Source: Notamacropus eugenii
Taxonomy: Eukaryota > Chordata > Mammalia > Diprotodontia > Macropodidae
NCBI RefSeq assembly: GCF_028372415.1
Contig: NC_092872.1
Coordinates: 515,716,224 to 515,780,223 of the forward strand
Reading direction: 5' to 3'
DNA: 64,000 bases
Shown here: in pieces, positions 51,663-62,014 of the stretch
How the letters are laid out: each line of letters begins with the position of its first letter
Numbering within the stretch: the stretch's first letter is position 1
The notes under the pieces: generated by a model
The model's input: only the letters and a program-made list of their open reading frames with translations
The model's database searches: none
What the model was told of the DNA's origin: nothing
Program-made: the position numbers and the translations under genes

Positions 51663-52177
51663 AGTTAACTTAGATTAACTAAATTGACTTGGTCACCCCT
51701 AAAAATAACCATTCAGGGGAATGATAAGAATTAGCCATCTTTATTGAACAAGTGAACCAGTTAATTATCTGAGTTCACATTGTTTTTTGTATTGACACAG
51801 CCCCAGCCTTCCCCTGGTTCTGGGGAAAGCAAAGTGACTCTCTGCTACCCAATTATTAGGCTGCAAGTCCTATTATTCAGACTGTCAGCCTGAGATGCCT
51901 AGTAGAACCCTGCGATGCCACCATCCTGCATTGGTAAAGACATAACACAACATCTTTGGGAGGTGCTGACACCTTATTATTTAAATTCATAACACCTCCC
52001 TCACTTAAAAATGTTGCATGTTATATGTGGACTTTTTAAAAACCAAAAATCCAAGTTTTGTTTTGAGGACCTTATGAAAATGTCATGAGACCCCTTGAGA
52101 TCATTAGATACACACGCATTGGGGGTTCCAAAACAAGGGAAGGAAATCACTAACCATAACTAGCCCCAGGATGAGGT
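51663..52177. promoter_or_regulatory. Repeat-free block, candidate conserved non-coding element
   Basis: AACCAGTTAATTATCTGAGT and CTACCCAATTATTAGGCTGC hold ATTA cores; TTATTATTTAAATTCATAAC is AT-rich. No SINE or LINE text over about 500 bp. No ORF. Function inferred. Confidence 0.28.
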
Positions 52178-52372
52178 ACTGGGGCAGGCTCTAATTCCAG
52201 CTCTGCTGCTAACTGGCTGTATGACTGGGTAAAATACTTCACCTTCTCCACAAAATGGGGAAAATTTGCCTTCTCACAGGGTTACTGTGAGACTCAAATG
52301 AGAACATATGGATATGAGCACTTTGAAAACTGTAAGGAAGGATATAATTGTAGAAAATTGTTATTATTGCAT
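52178..52372 (+). mobile_element. MIR, near full length
   Basis: CAGCTCTGCTGCTAACTGGC, ATGACTGGGTAAAATACTTC, GTTACTGTGAGACTCAAATG and AATTGTTATTATTGCA. Confidence 0.82.
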
Positions 52373-52524
52373 TTCCAAGCTTATTCCTGCTACCTACTCA
52401 TTCTCACTTTACTCACTCTAAGCGCAAGCCAAAAAAGACAATTCTTTGTTTTGCCCTGTACTTTCTTGTTTCTTCTTACAGCATTTCCTTTATCCTTTCT
52501 CCAGTGATTAAATTACTACCCATT

Positions 52525-52768
52525 CTTTAAAGCTGAAATCAAGTGCTACCTTCTCCAGGAAGTCTTCCATGATCCTACAACCTTCCCTCTTGATACCACA
52601 TAGCACTTTTATTTTGTTCATCTCCAGTGCACTTTTCTGTATTAGTGTGTATTGCGGTTATCTCTAGTGTTATTTTTTCATTCTCCTTTCTAAGAGTAAG
52701 TTCCATGAGGGCATGATCCTGTGCTCTGCACACACTTAAGAAATTTGTTTGGCATAAATGAATAAGTG
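52525..52768 (+). mobile_element. L2 3' UTR, sense
   Basis: GAAATCAAGTGCTACCTTCT, CCAGGAAGTCTTCCATGATC, AGAGTAAGTTCCATGAGGGC. Confidence 0.82.
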
Positions 52769-52787
52769 GACTGAGTGAGTATTCAGA

Positions 52788-53122
52788 GATACCTCAGACA
52801 TTCTCTGGTCCAACACGTTCTCTTTACAAAGAAGACACCTGAGACCTGGAGACTTGCCCACAGGCAAGTTAACATCCAGTTGTTGTTCAGTTGTATACAA
52901 TTCTTCGTGACTCCATTTGGGTTTCTCTTGACAAAAACACTGGAGATTTGCTATTTCCTTCTCCAGCTCATTTTGCAGATGAGGAAACTGAGGCAAACAG
53001 AGTTCAATGATTTGCCCAGGTTCACACAGTTGGTAAGTGTCTGATGCCAGTTTTGAACTCATGAAGTTGGGTCTTCCCGACTCCACAGCCAGCATTCTGT
53101 GCACTATGGCGCCACCTAGCAG
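52788..53122 (-). mobile_element. MIR fragment and MAR1-type SINE, both antisense
   Basis: 52788-52872: MIR (GACACCTGAGACCTGGAGAC). 52876-53122: MAR1-type (TTGTTGTTCAGTTGTATACA, GCTATTTCCTTCTCCAGCTC, GAGGAAACTGAGGCAAACAG, head GGCGCCACCTAGCAG). Confidence 0.85.
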
Positions 53123-53199
53123 ACCTCAGTATCCAGTGACTGACTCCCATTTCAGGGTTTTCCCATTACATCAGTGTGCAGTTATCTGTGTTTAATGTC

Positions 53200-53330
53200 T
53201 TATCCCAACCTATTAGACTGTAAGGTCCTTGAGGTTTTGGACTGCAATTTAGTTAAAACTTTCTCTCTTCCCCCAGTACCCAGTGCAAGACTTCTTAGAT
53301 AGTGAATGATTAATGAATTTGCCAAATTGT
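53200..53330 (+). mobile_element. L2 3' terminus
   Basis: ATTAGACTGTAAGGTCCTTG, CCCCAGTACCCAGTGCAAGA and TGAATGATTAATGAATTTGC. Confidence 0.8.
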
Positions 53331-54110
53331 TGAACTGTCATTCAGAAAAAAAATAAAAAAGCCTATCTGTAGAGGGGCAGACACAAACAAGGAAAAACAC
53401 TATCAGGGGAAAAGAACTCGTTCTAACTATTTAGCTGATGTCCCAAAGGCTCAGCTTGGGAGAGTTCTCTGTTGCTAGGAAAGGAAGATGCTATCAGGCC
53501 TCAAGTCTGTCTCTGTGCGGAGGTCTGGAGGAGTATAGACTGCTAGAAGCTGAAAGGATACAGTCTGGCTGTCAGCAGCTCCAGAGCCTACCATCTTCAC
53601 TCTCCCCTGGAAACAAATGGAAATAAGTGGCAGGCAGAGGAGGGCAAACCAGGCTTCCAATCAGAATGAAATAATAGGGAAAGCAGCCCAGAAGCAATGC
53701 AAAGTCATGACTGAGGGGACAGAAAATCTTCCACTGCAGCAATGCTAATTCTCCAAGTGGTGCAATGTGGCTAGAACTTCAGGGCTAGAGCAGGTCTGGG
53801 TCCTCAGCAGAACCCAGAGAAGCCTTGAAGGGACTGATCCAAGAGCTTGGCCCTGTTGGTTTTAAGCGCACTATCATTTAGCTCTCTCTTCCTGTCTCTA
53901 AATCAAAACCAGCCTTCACGAATGGCAGTCCCAATGGCCTGCAGAGCATTAGCTTGGTGCCAAGAAATGAAAGCCTGGGACTCAACAAAGGACTGGCAGG
54001 AGGTAGAAATATCATTATTTTCAGGGATTAGAGCAAAGAATAGAAGCATTTCTTCTTCTGGGGCAGAGGGGATACCATTTGTCAATACGTGAGACTTGAA
54101 GGATCAGAGA
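53331..54110. promoter_or_regulatory. Repeat-free 0.75-kb block, candidate conserved non-coding element
   Basis: No repeat core is found over about 750 bp. Overlapping frames occur on both strands (53438-53626 plus, 53475-53660 minus, 53847-54092 plus), none with a known domain. Notable words: CAGCAATGCTAATTCTCCAA and GAAGCAATGCAAAGTCATGA. It may be an unrecognised exon or regulatory DNA; transcript or alignment evidence is needed to tell. Confidence 0.3.
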
Positions 54111-54173
54111 ATCACAGGGATCACATAATTTACAACTATATGAGACCATACAAATCACTTAGTCTATCCCCTC

Positions 54174-54232
<59 letters not shown>
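54174..54232. repeat. (CA)n microsatellite
   Basis: About 28 uninterrupted CA units, the purest dinucleotide run in the window and likely polymorphic. Confidence 0.98.
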
Positions 54233-54237
<5 letters not shown>

Positions 54238-54379
54238 GAGGACCAAAACGTAGAGTCCAGAGGAGGGAAAAGACAAGCCTTCAGCCTCTCTTTTCATCTG
54301 AACAGACACATCTACTGCCCCTTGTTATAATTTCCCTCCTCTCAGCATTAAGCAAGTACTTTTAAAGTGCCAGTTACAT

Positions 54380-54470
54380 GAATTATAAACTCCTTGAGGA
54401 TACCTGAACTTTGCATGTCCCTAGCACCTACAGTATTTTATTCATAGTACCAAAGATAATGTATCTTTTA
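54380..54470 (+). mobile_element. L2 3' terminus
   Basis: TTATAAACTCCTTGAGGATA and CATGTCCCTAGCACCTACAG. Confidence 0.65.
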
Positions 54471-54479
54471 TAATTTTGG

Positions 54480-54838
54480 CATGGCAGCTCCCTCTCTCCT
54501 CTCCACAATTTAGCAGCCTTGTTTATGAGTTGCTACAGCTAGATACATTTATTGCCTAGAAGCCAAATCTATGGCCAAGCTTGTAGTTTGCTTTTGTAAG
54601 TTTTGTTCAAGGAATGCATCACTAAGCCTTCTCAGGAAAGTACTCTAAGGCTAGATTTCAACATGGATGTTCTGAGGCAAGATAGAGGTCCATGGAAGAG
54701 AGAAGAGGTGTTGTCTTAATGGTTTATTATGAACGTAATATCTATAAAGACCTGAAAAGGTCAAAGGGAGAAAAGGATTCTGGGATCAAGCTGTGTTGAT
54801 GTGACTTAACATTGATCAAGAAAAATGAGTTGGAGACA
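54480..54838. other. Unassigned, no gene seen
   Basis: No repeat core; no supported ORF. Confidence 0.45.
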
Positions 54839-54839
54839 G

Positions 54840-55195
54840 TGTTGTGTAATGGAAAGAGCATGTGACAGTTTAATTCAATACAGGTATTTATTAGCCCCTA
54901 TTGTGTGCAAGACACTATTCTAGACTCCAGAGATACAAAGATGAAACATACTTCCTTTCTTCAGTAGCTTACATTCTTTTAGAGCGTTGGAGGCAGGGAA
55001 TAAAAGCCCTAGATTCTTCTCCCTATTCCACTGCTACCTAGCTACTTAACCTTGAGCAAATTATTTCCCGCTATGGGCTTCGGTTTCCCCATCTGTAAAA
55101 CCAGGAGGTTAGATTAGATAATCTCAAAAGTCTTGTCCCATTCCAGCATTCCATGTCCTAAAGTCCCATCCAATTCTGGCATTCCACTATATTAT
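54840..55195 (+). mobile_element. MIR3-type SINE split by an antisense L2 tail
   Basis: MIR3 head at 54840-54883 (GTTGTGTAATGGAAAGAGCA). L2 tail at 54884-54990 (AGGTATTTATTAGCCCCTAT). MIR3 resumes at 54991 (CTTAACCTTGAGCAAATTAT) with a tail that includes two to three SINE-tail units (TCCAGCATTCCATGTCCTAA). Confidence 0.8.
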
Positions 55196-55199
55196 AATT

Positions 55200-56150
55200 T
55201 AGTACTAGTAATTATAAGTAAGTACTATGTGCCTAGACCAGTGCTTGGTACCAGAGAGGGGCAAGAAGAGGAGCAAGAGGGAGAGATGGGAAAAAAATAC
55301 TACAGAGTTCCTTTCAGAGACTCTTTGAGGGGGAAAAAGACTAACATAAGTGAAACTATTAGAAAACAATATAGGGTAGGATATAACTTAGTGCTTATAC
55401 TGTGCAATGTAGTTTCTTAGGGAGGAGTACAGGAAAAGGAGAAAGGCCTGGAATAGTCAGGCAAAATGTTGTGGGAGAGGCGAGACCTAGTCTAGGCCTT
55501 AAAAAATAATTCATTTATATAGGCAGAGGAGAGGGAAAAAGCCAAAGGCCAAAAGTCAAATGAACTGTCTCAACAGGTAACAAGTCTCCTGGGGCTGGAG
55601 GTCTTCAAGCAGGAGCACGGCTGCCACTTATCAGGGAAGAAACAGAGAAGAGTTGTGTTCACACAAGTGTGTCCTCTGAGGTCTCTTACCACTTTGGGAT
55701 TCTGTATCCTGCTTAGGCAAGAGAAACGTGGAAGTAAAGGCACAGACAGGAATGAGCCTGGAGTGGAGGGAAGGAAGAGATTGTAAGACTAGTTTGACTA
55801 AAGCAAAACCAGAGAGTCTTTAGGGCAAATTGAGAATTACCAAGGAAAGAATGATAGGAGCACTGCAGGCTAAAGTTTGGATCTAAAATATAACACTGCA
55901 GCACTCTCTTCAGGAAGAATCTGTTAAGATCTAACATCATACCAGGCTGAGGGAAATTGAAGGCAGTTTCAAAGATCCAGTGTTTTCCTGAGAAACAGCA
56001 CCACATTAATAATAAACTTTTCAAATGTCCTGTCATCAAACAGGAGCTGTGTTTCTGCAAAAACAAACAAAAAAACCACTTGCATCTGGGAAGGTAAGGA
56101 ACTCTAAACAGAAGTGCCATGGGTAAAAGGGAAACTCAAGATTCACTATT
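55200..56150. other. Repeat-poor 0.95-kb block, no gene seen
   Basis: Possible worn antisense L2 tail at 55200-55330 (AAGTAAGTACTATGTGCCTA); otherwise unassigned. A 135-codon minus frame (55713-56120) has no known domain. Confidence 0.38.
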
Positions 56151-56154
56151 AAAA

Positions 56155-56510
56155 CGAGATGACAGGTGTGGAAACTGAGCCACAGATGGGGGAAGTGATG
56201 TCCCCAGGGTCACTGATCTGTGTGTTGTTACTCAGGAGAAGCATGAGATGAGAGAAGATGCATCATAGACTGTTAAGAGTTGGAAACGACATCAGAAACC
56301 ATGTAGTTTTAGACCAGTCACTCTCTATCAGGAATTCCCCCAGCTAGAGCTCCAAAATTACAAGTGTTCCTCCCTCAACCTTACCAGAGGCAATTCCATT
56401 TTTGAAAAAGCTCTGATTATTAGGAAGATCCCAAAGCATAATAAAGAAGTCTCAAGGTACTTCTCTAGAGACCAGCAACTAAGATTTTACCTTTAGAGAG
56501 TCCTCATTAC
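56155..56510 (-). mobile_element. MIR scrap and L3/CR1 fragment, antisense
   Basis: 56155-56230: GGAAACTGAGCCACAGATGG. 56262-56510: ATAGACTGTTAAGAGTTGGA and ATTATTAGGAAGATCCCAAA fit the antisense L3/CR1 3' end. Confidence 0.55.
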
Positions 56511-56544
56511 AATATTCAATTCACTTTTAACTACAATGTCTCCA

Positions 56545-56990
56545 CAGATTCTTAACCTGAGGCCCATGGGATAGATTTCAGGAGGTCTGTGAACCTAGAT
56601 GGGAAAAACTTATGTCTTTATTTTCATTAGTTTTTGGTTTCCCTTGTAATCCTATATATTTTATTTTATGCATTTAAAAAAATTATTCTGAGACAGGAGT
56701 CCATTGGTTTCATAAGACTGCCAAAGAGTTTATTGTTTCCGAGTTGTTTTCAGTCCTTTCTGGCTCTTTGTGATCCCAGCTGGGGGTTTCAGGGCAAAGA
56801 TGCTGGAGTCGTTTCTTCTTCAGTTCACTTTACAAATGAGGAACTAAGGCAAACAGGGTTAAGTGATTTGCCTAGCATTACACAGCAAGCAAGTGTTTGA
56901 GGCCAGATTTGGACTCAGAAATGACTCCAGGCCCACTTCTCCATCCAGTTCGCCATCTAGCTGCACCCACAGAACAGTTTGTGAATCCTA
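56545..56990 (+). mobile_element. hAT-type DNA transposon split by an antisense MAR1-type SINE
   Basis: Left end CAGATTCTTAACCTGAGGCC (56545). Interior TTGTAATCCTATATATTTTA and ATTATTCTGAGACAGGAGTC as in 30205. MAR1 at 56737-56968 (GAGTTGTTTTCAGTCCTTTC to head CGCCATCTAGCTGCACC). The right end GTTTGTGAATCCTAC is worn. Confidence 0.75.
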
Positions 56991-57144
56991 CATTTCTAGA
57001 TAATATCCTAGTGAGGAAAACTTTTTGGGAGGGAAGTATATGACCCTAGATACGTATTTGGTTCTGTCTGAATTAAGTTATAGAAAGGGAGCAATTTTAA
57101 AGTAGAAATTATTTAATAAGTTTATAATATACTCTCATTTATCA

Positions 57145-57345
57145 TTAATGATTCATTTATATAGTGCTTCACATTTCACGAAGTGTTTGCTTCACCACCT
57201 GGCTATGAGATAAATAGTGTAATTACTATTATATCCATTTTACAGATGAGAAAACTGAGACTCAGAAAAGTGAAGTGACTCACTGAAAGTCACAAACAAT
57301 AACCATACCATGTGAACTCAGTGTTCATCTCATTATTCTATATTC
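57145..57345 (-). mobile_element. MIR, antisense
   Basis: TTTATATAGTGCTTCACATT, CCATTTTACAGATGAGAAAA, AGTGAAGTGACTCACTGAAA. Confidence 0.8.
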
Positions 57346-57489
57346 CATTTGTAGCTAAAGCTGTTCTAGAGTAATAATCTAACTTCCTAAACATTGTAAT
57401 TCCATTCTCTAATCTCCAATCCTATCCCTAATCTCATAAAAATTCTAGAACTTTAGACCCAGAAGGAATTTTTTTGATCACTTCATTTT

Positions 57490-57732
57490 GGAAAGAGAGG
57501 AAGTCATTTAATCTCCTTGAGGGTTAGCTTCTTCATCTATAAAAGTAGGTGGTTGGACAAGATGATCTGTAAGATCTGACACAACTCAAGATCTATGTCC
57601 CATGAATACAGAGTATCAGGGCTAGAACAGATAAGGATTATTTAGTTCAGCCCTTTCATTTTTCTGATGAAGAAACTCAGTTCCAAAGAAGTAAGATGAC
57701 ATGCCCAAGGTCACACAGATAATCAATGACTT
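57490..57732. mobile_element. Sense MIR3 tail then antisense MIR3
   Basis: 57490-57600: TTTAATCTCCTTGAGGGTTA and GACAAGATGATCTGTAAGAT. 57603-57732: ATCAGGGCTAGAACAGATAA and TGCCCAAGGTCACACAGATA. Confidence 0.72.
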
Positions 57733-57868
57733 TATTTTGTGTAGACTCAAAAAGAAACATTCTGCTGGTTGCTGAAAAACCTCCTTTCCAGGTCTCCAAT
57801 AAATGCAAAAACATTATGCCAAGAATGATTTTTTAAATGAATTTTTCTGGATCTGTTTCTGCTTTCTG

Positions 57869-59000
57869 AACGAAGGAAAAGAATGAAGGAGAAAGAAGAA
57901 GGAGAGGAAGAAGGAAAATCACAGGAGGGAAGAAGAATAGAGAGAAGGAGGAAAAGAGGAAGAAAGGGGAAGTGAGGAATGAGAGGAGATGGCAGGAGAA
58001 GGGATGAAACGGGGACAGGAAGAAGGGAGAGAAAGGAAGGAGAAGAAAGAATGAGGGAAAGAGAAAGAAGAGGGAAAAGGAAAATAGAAAAAGGAAGAGA
58101 GAAAGGGGAAAGAAGCAGAGAAGTAGAAGGATGAAAGGAAGGTAGGACTGGGAAGGGAAGGAGAGATAAAAGAAAGGAGGGGAGGCAGGGGAAGAGGAAG
58201 AGAGGAAGGAAACAATAGAAGAGGGAGAGGAGAATGGACAGAGGAAGAGTGGGGAAGATGAGAGAATGGGGAAGGAAAAGTGGAGGAAAAAAGAGGGAGG
58301 AGAGGAATCTGTAAGGGAGGAAAGACAGGAGGAAGAGAGAGGGAGGAAGATGAAGATAGAGAGGAGGCAGAGGAGAACAACGGAGGGGAGGGAAGGAGAG
58401 AAAGGATTGGGAACAATGAGGAAGAATGGGGAGGAAAGGTAAAAGAGAGGGAGGGAAAAGGTGGAAAGGAGGAGGAAGGGAAAGGGTGAGGTGGAGAAGG
58501 AGGAACGAGAGAGAGGATGAGTCAAAAGAAAGGGAGGAAGGAGGATGAAGGAAGGAAGAGGGAGAAAAGGAAGGCTGGGAACACACGTAATAGAGGGAAG
58601 AAGACAGGCTAGGAAAGAAGAGTGGGGAAAGGAAGGAAAGAGAGGAGGGAAGGCAGGAAGAAGAGGGGGAGGGAAAGAGGAAGGAGGGGAGAAGAAAAAG
58701 GGGAGAGAAGGGGAGGGAAAGGAGGAAGGCGGAAAAGAGCATGGGAAAAGAAGAGGCTGAGAGAAGGCTAAGCGAAGGATGGGGTAAGACAAACGAGAGT
58801 GGAAGAAGAGAAGGGAATAAAAGGGAAAAAAGATGGAAGAGGACGATGCAAGAGGAGGGAGGATGAACAGAGGAGGAAGGGAGAAAAATGATGGGAGGGA
58901 GGAAAAAGAAGAGGAAAAGGTGAAAAGGTGGTAGAGGAGAGGAAGAAGGAGGGAGGAGAAAAGAGAGGAAGGAGGAGAGAGGGATGGGGAGGGGAGGAGG
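57869..59000 (+). repeat. 1.1-kb polypurine tract
   Basis: The plus strand is almost entirely A and G: 21 pyrimidines in the 300 bases 57901-58200 by direct count. Composition is GGA/GAA/GAAG words without a clean tandem period. The minus strand yields long Ser/Pro/Leu/Phe frames (up to 421 codons, 57747-59012) that are composition artefacts. The tract directly abuts the CpG island. Such DNA can adopt triplex (H-DNA) or R-loop structures; that is established for mirror-repeat purine runs, but not shown here. Confidence 0.95.
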
Positions 59001-59039
59001 GGCGACACACACCCTTCAGGTGGCCCCGCGATTTCTCAC

Positions 59040-59240
59040 CTCCCCAGCGCCCAGCTCCAGCGCGCTCTCTGCGGGGTCGGTGAGAGAGGCCGGAGAAGCG
59101 CCGATCCTCGGACTCCCTCCTACCCAGTCCCAGCACTCACTGGCTGCGCTCCTCACCCCTAACAACTTGACACTGAGCAGCAGCAGCGGCGCCTGTGCGC
59201 AGCCAGCGCAGGGAGCAAAGCAACAGTTTCCAGGGGAGGA
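59040..59240 (-). other. Candidate non-coding first exon, minus strand
   Basis: On the minus strand GCGCTGGGGAG is followed by GTGAGAAAT (59039-59031), a good donor. A second possible donor, GGGGTGAGGAG, lies at 59148-59158. Upstream minus-strand DNA is CpG-rich. Downstream of the donor, the minus-strand intron would begin with the 1.1-kb polypyrimidine run. Weak evidence without transcripts. Confidence 0.33.
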
Positions 59241-59599
59241 GACCTGTCCGGGACAGGGACCCGCGGTACAGCGGCTGCAGCCGCGCTCCAGCCAGTGGCC
59301 TGGGAATTGGTCCCGCAGGCTTGGAACGCTCTGGGGGCTGGGGTCAGTGCCACATCCCGGGAGCTAGCTAGGGAGCGGGTGGGTCTGCATGCCTACGCGC
59401 ATCCCTCACTGCTGAGGATGGGGGTGGGGGGAACGGAAGAGGGGGGTGGTGATGGAGCCCTGGGACTCTTGCCAAGAGCCCACGCAGGTGTGAGCACGTG
59501 CTGGGAGGGCTGAAGCAGCCCGGCAGTCCGAGCTGTCAGGGCCCCGGGAGCAGGACGAGATCTGGTCCCTGGGCGCTGCCCCCTCAAACACTGCCCCCC

Positions 59600-59894
59600 T
59601 CCCTCCTCTCCCAGCGCTCAGTCCCCAGCCTCTTTCCCCCTCCCTCTCCTCCTCCTCCCCCTAGCCTGCCTCCACGCCTGGAGCTGCGGCTCCCTCCCAG
59701 AGCAGTGCAGAGCCGAGCCCGGAGCAGGGAGCAGGGAGCAGAGCAGAACCGAGCGGGGCAGGGCAGGGGCACCCGCTGCCTCCCGGAGACCACGCCCGCC
59801 GTGGCTGGAGCCTCTCAGGGAAGAAGCTGGGAGCCCTCCTATTCACCTCCTCCTTCTCCTGTGCCGAGCATAAGCCGGGAAAGTTTTCCCGCGG
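59600..59894 (+). other. Candidate non-coding first exon, plus strand
   Basis: GC-rich DNA ends at 59894 with GTTTTCCCGCGG followed by GTAAGAG (59895-59901), a strong donor match. No ATG-initiated frame with recognisable protein runs into this donor; the 164-codon open frame (59498-59992) reads through it and begins with a non-ATG codon. So a 5' UTR exon is the simplest reading. The 5' boundary is arbitrary within the island. No CAP or transcript evidence. Confidence 0.45.
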
Positions 59895-59960
59895 GTAAGA
59901 GGCTCTTCCCAAGACTAGGGGAGGGACAAGGAGGGTGGTCCAGGCGTCTGACCTGCGCCC

Positions 59961-60650
59961 CCAACCCTCACATCTGGCCTTCTGGACCTTAATCTCACAA
60001 TGTCTAATTACCCGGGATCAAGATCTTTTAGAATTTAGCATTGGGGGAATTGGGGTGGAGGGGGAGAAACCACAGGTTTGGTGAAACCCCTCCCCCCAGG
60101 CGTCCGAAATTGGAGGCTGCGATGTTCATAGGTTCAAGAGTGGCCAGAGAGAGAAAGAACAGATGGTTTCAACTTGGAGCGGGTGGCCACCTGCGCTCCG
60201 GTTCCTGTCTCTCTATTAAAATGGCAGAGCTGTTAGTCTGTCCAGAGGTGTACACATTTATTGATGGAGCCTTCCCTTTCAATGTTGTTTTCCCTTGTAT
60301 TTTTACGGTTGACTCAGGGATTACTAGTCTTTCCTGTCTTTACTACCTCACCTACCTGGTGATGAAATTCGAATTCCTGCAAAAATGATCTCGCCGTCCT
60401 TTCGGGTGGTTTGGATTTAACTTGGCTGTTATGTTTTACTCAACGTTCTTGTCTTTCTACCTGCTAAGTAAAATGGGGTCTTTCTATCTAGATTTCCAGA
60501 AAAAGAAGGTATACTTCCTCCCCCAACCTTGAGAGAGCCCTTCCTCTTGGGTATTTATTTCCCCCCTGAAGATGGAAAAATAATCATCCTCAGTGGGGGA
60601 GAGGTGAGGGAACTGAGCTCGGTGGAGCTAATTTGGTTTGCTAGAGGCTA
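59961..60650. other. Island shore and downstream intron-like DNA
   Basis: CpG falls off after about 60200. A 115-codon plus frame (60041-60388) has no known domain. No repeats recognised until 60655, which fits promoter-proximal intronic DNA. Confidence 0.45.
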
Positions 60651-60654
60651 CTTT

Positions 60655-60850
60655 GAGGAAACTTAAGACTTTTACGATGTTGGTGCTGGAAGGGACCTTA
60701 GAGCATAAAATGTCAGAGCTGGAAGGGACCTTCGAGCAAAAGGTAGCAGGACTCAAATGGATCTTAGGGATCACCTAGTTTAACCTCCTTATTTTACAGA
60801 TTAGGACCGGAGCCCAGAGAGGGGAAGTGATTTGTCCAGGGAAGGGCTGC
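60655..60850 (-). mobile_element. MIR3-type SINE, antisense, with duplicated tail units
   Basis: Tail units GGTGCTGGAAGGGACCTTAG, GTCAGAGCTGGAAGGGACCT and a third AGGACTCAAATGGATCTTAG in tandem, then CCTTATTTTACAGATTAGGA and GAGAGGGGAAGTGATTTGTC. Confidence 0.82.
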
Positions 60851-61258
60851 GTTTCGGGGTGGATCAGCCCCTGTGGAGAGCCTTGTTTGTAGAGTAGGGG
60901 AAAAGCTGTGGCTGTTAGCGTAGTTATTGGAGAAGAGGTAAACAATGGAATAGGAGGAAAAGACCCCTCTCTTAATTGTTGCCTGATCAGTCCAGACTAT
61001 GCACTGCTCCAGAAAAAGGGTCGTATGTAACTGTTTGAGGGCAGCCTCACCTAGTTGTGAGCAAGGCATAGGCAACTGTTAGGCAGTAGCTAAGTCTGCA
61101 GATCTGGGCAAATGTTTGTGAATTAAAGATTTTCTCCTCTCCTAAATGAATAGATTTTAAAATCTATTCTCCTTTTAGACCCACCCACCCCCCAAAAAAA
61201 AATTATTTGCATTTGGTAAATATAAATCATATATGGAAGCATTGTGCCCCTAGAAATA
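60851..61258. other. Unassigned, no gene seen
   Basis: A 93-codon minus frame (60794-61075) starts in the SINE neighbour and has no known domain. Confidence 0.4.
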
Positions 61259-61259
61259 T

Positions 61260-61365
61260 GTAGTCTTGTAGGCAAGAGTTGTTTTCATTTTTGTCTCTGT
61301 ACTATCTCCAGAGCCTTGCACAACATATAGGTACTCACTATGTGCTTGTTGAATTAAAATACTTA
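61260..61365 (+). mobile_element. L2 3' terminus
   Basis: TTTTCATTTTTGTCTCTGTA and CCAGAGCCTTGCACAACATA. Confidence 0.78.
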
Positions 61366-61439
61366 TTGAAGGCCTTGATGGAAAAGACAAAGTCTGAAAA
61401 GCCTTTTGCGATATAAATTGAATATAATGCATAGTATGA

Positions 61440-61625
61440 CAGAAACAACATTGAAGTGAGAGTTCAGAAGACCCAGGGTTATAGTACTAGGTCCATCACT
61501 GACTCTGCATAACCTTAGACACACCTCCTGTGAACATCAGTTTCCTAGTCTGTAAAATTCAGAAGTTGGACTAGCTGACTATGAAGGTCTCTTTGAGCTC
61601 TGATAGTCTGAGTCTATGTTGAATA
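61440..61625 (+). mobile_element. MIR3-type core-SINE
   Basis: CCTTAGACACACCTCCTGTG, CAGTTTCCTAGTCTGTAAAA, TGAAGGTCTCTTTGAGCTCT. Confidence 0.78.
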
Positions 61626-62012
61626 TGGTATGAAAGATTTCAGCAGAATGGTTTTCATGCTGACCAGCTGTGTTGTGAATTTGAGACTTCCCCTTGTGCT
61701 AAACCCAAGTTCAAAAAACTTGTTTCCCTGAGATAGCCCTGTAGAGATGACTATACCAAGGAGAAATGGGAGAGAGAGGAGAGTGATCTTAAAAGAGATG
61801 TAAGAAAAGAATAAGCCTTGATCTGGTGTGCATCTATCCCCTTACTATTATATGAGGAAAAGCAGAAATGTTGGGAAAGGGTTTATCATGAAAGAGAATT
61901 CAAATCATGGTAGCACACTTTAAGTACGAGTAAACTTGGATAAATCTGGAGTAGTTTGGGACAAAAGATTTAAGACTTAATGATACATGCTGTTAAACAA
62001 AGGACAACAAAC
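61626..62012. other. Unassigned, no gene seen
   Basis: No repeat core or supported ORF. Confidence 0.45.
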
Positions 62013-62014
62013 GG

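Larger units (their letters stand above)
58985..59960. promoter_or_regulatory. CpG island, probable divergent promoter
   Basis: By count there are 26 CpG in 59041-59400 and 19 in 59521-59880, against almost none in neighbouring DNA. No TATA box is evident. GC-box-like and NRF1-like words (GGCGCCTGTGCGCAG at 59188-59202, TACGCGCATC at 59394-59403) and a palindromic E-box (AGCACGTGCT, 59493-59502) are present. It is the only such island in the window and carries outward splice-donor motifs on both strands. This is the only evidence of a gene start; the gene cannot be named. Confidence 0.85.

Noticed and set aside
57747..59012. Open frames of 421 and 391 codons on the minus strand
   Set aside because: They translate the polypyrimidine strand into Ser/Pro/Leu/Phe with no domain. 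Two overlapping frames are open at once, which shows composition rather than coding.
59498..59992. 164-codon plus frame in the CpG island as a protein
   Set aside because: Starts with a non-ATG codon, is Pro/Ser/Arg-rich by GC composition and reads through the strong donor at 59895.
60041..60388. 115-codon plus frame after the island
   Set aside because: No known domain, no acceptor before it and no similarity I recognise; most likely chance in intronic DNA.
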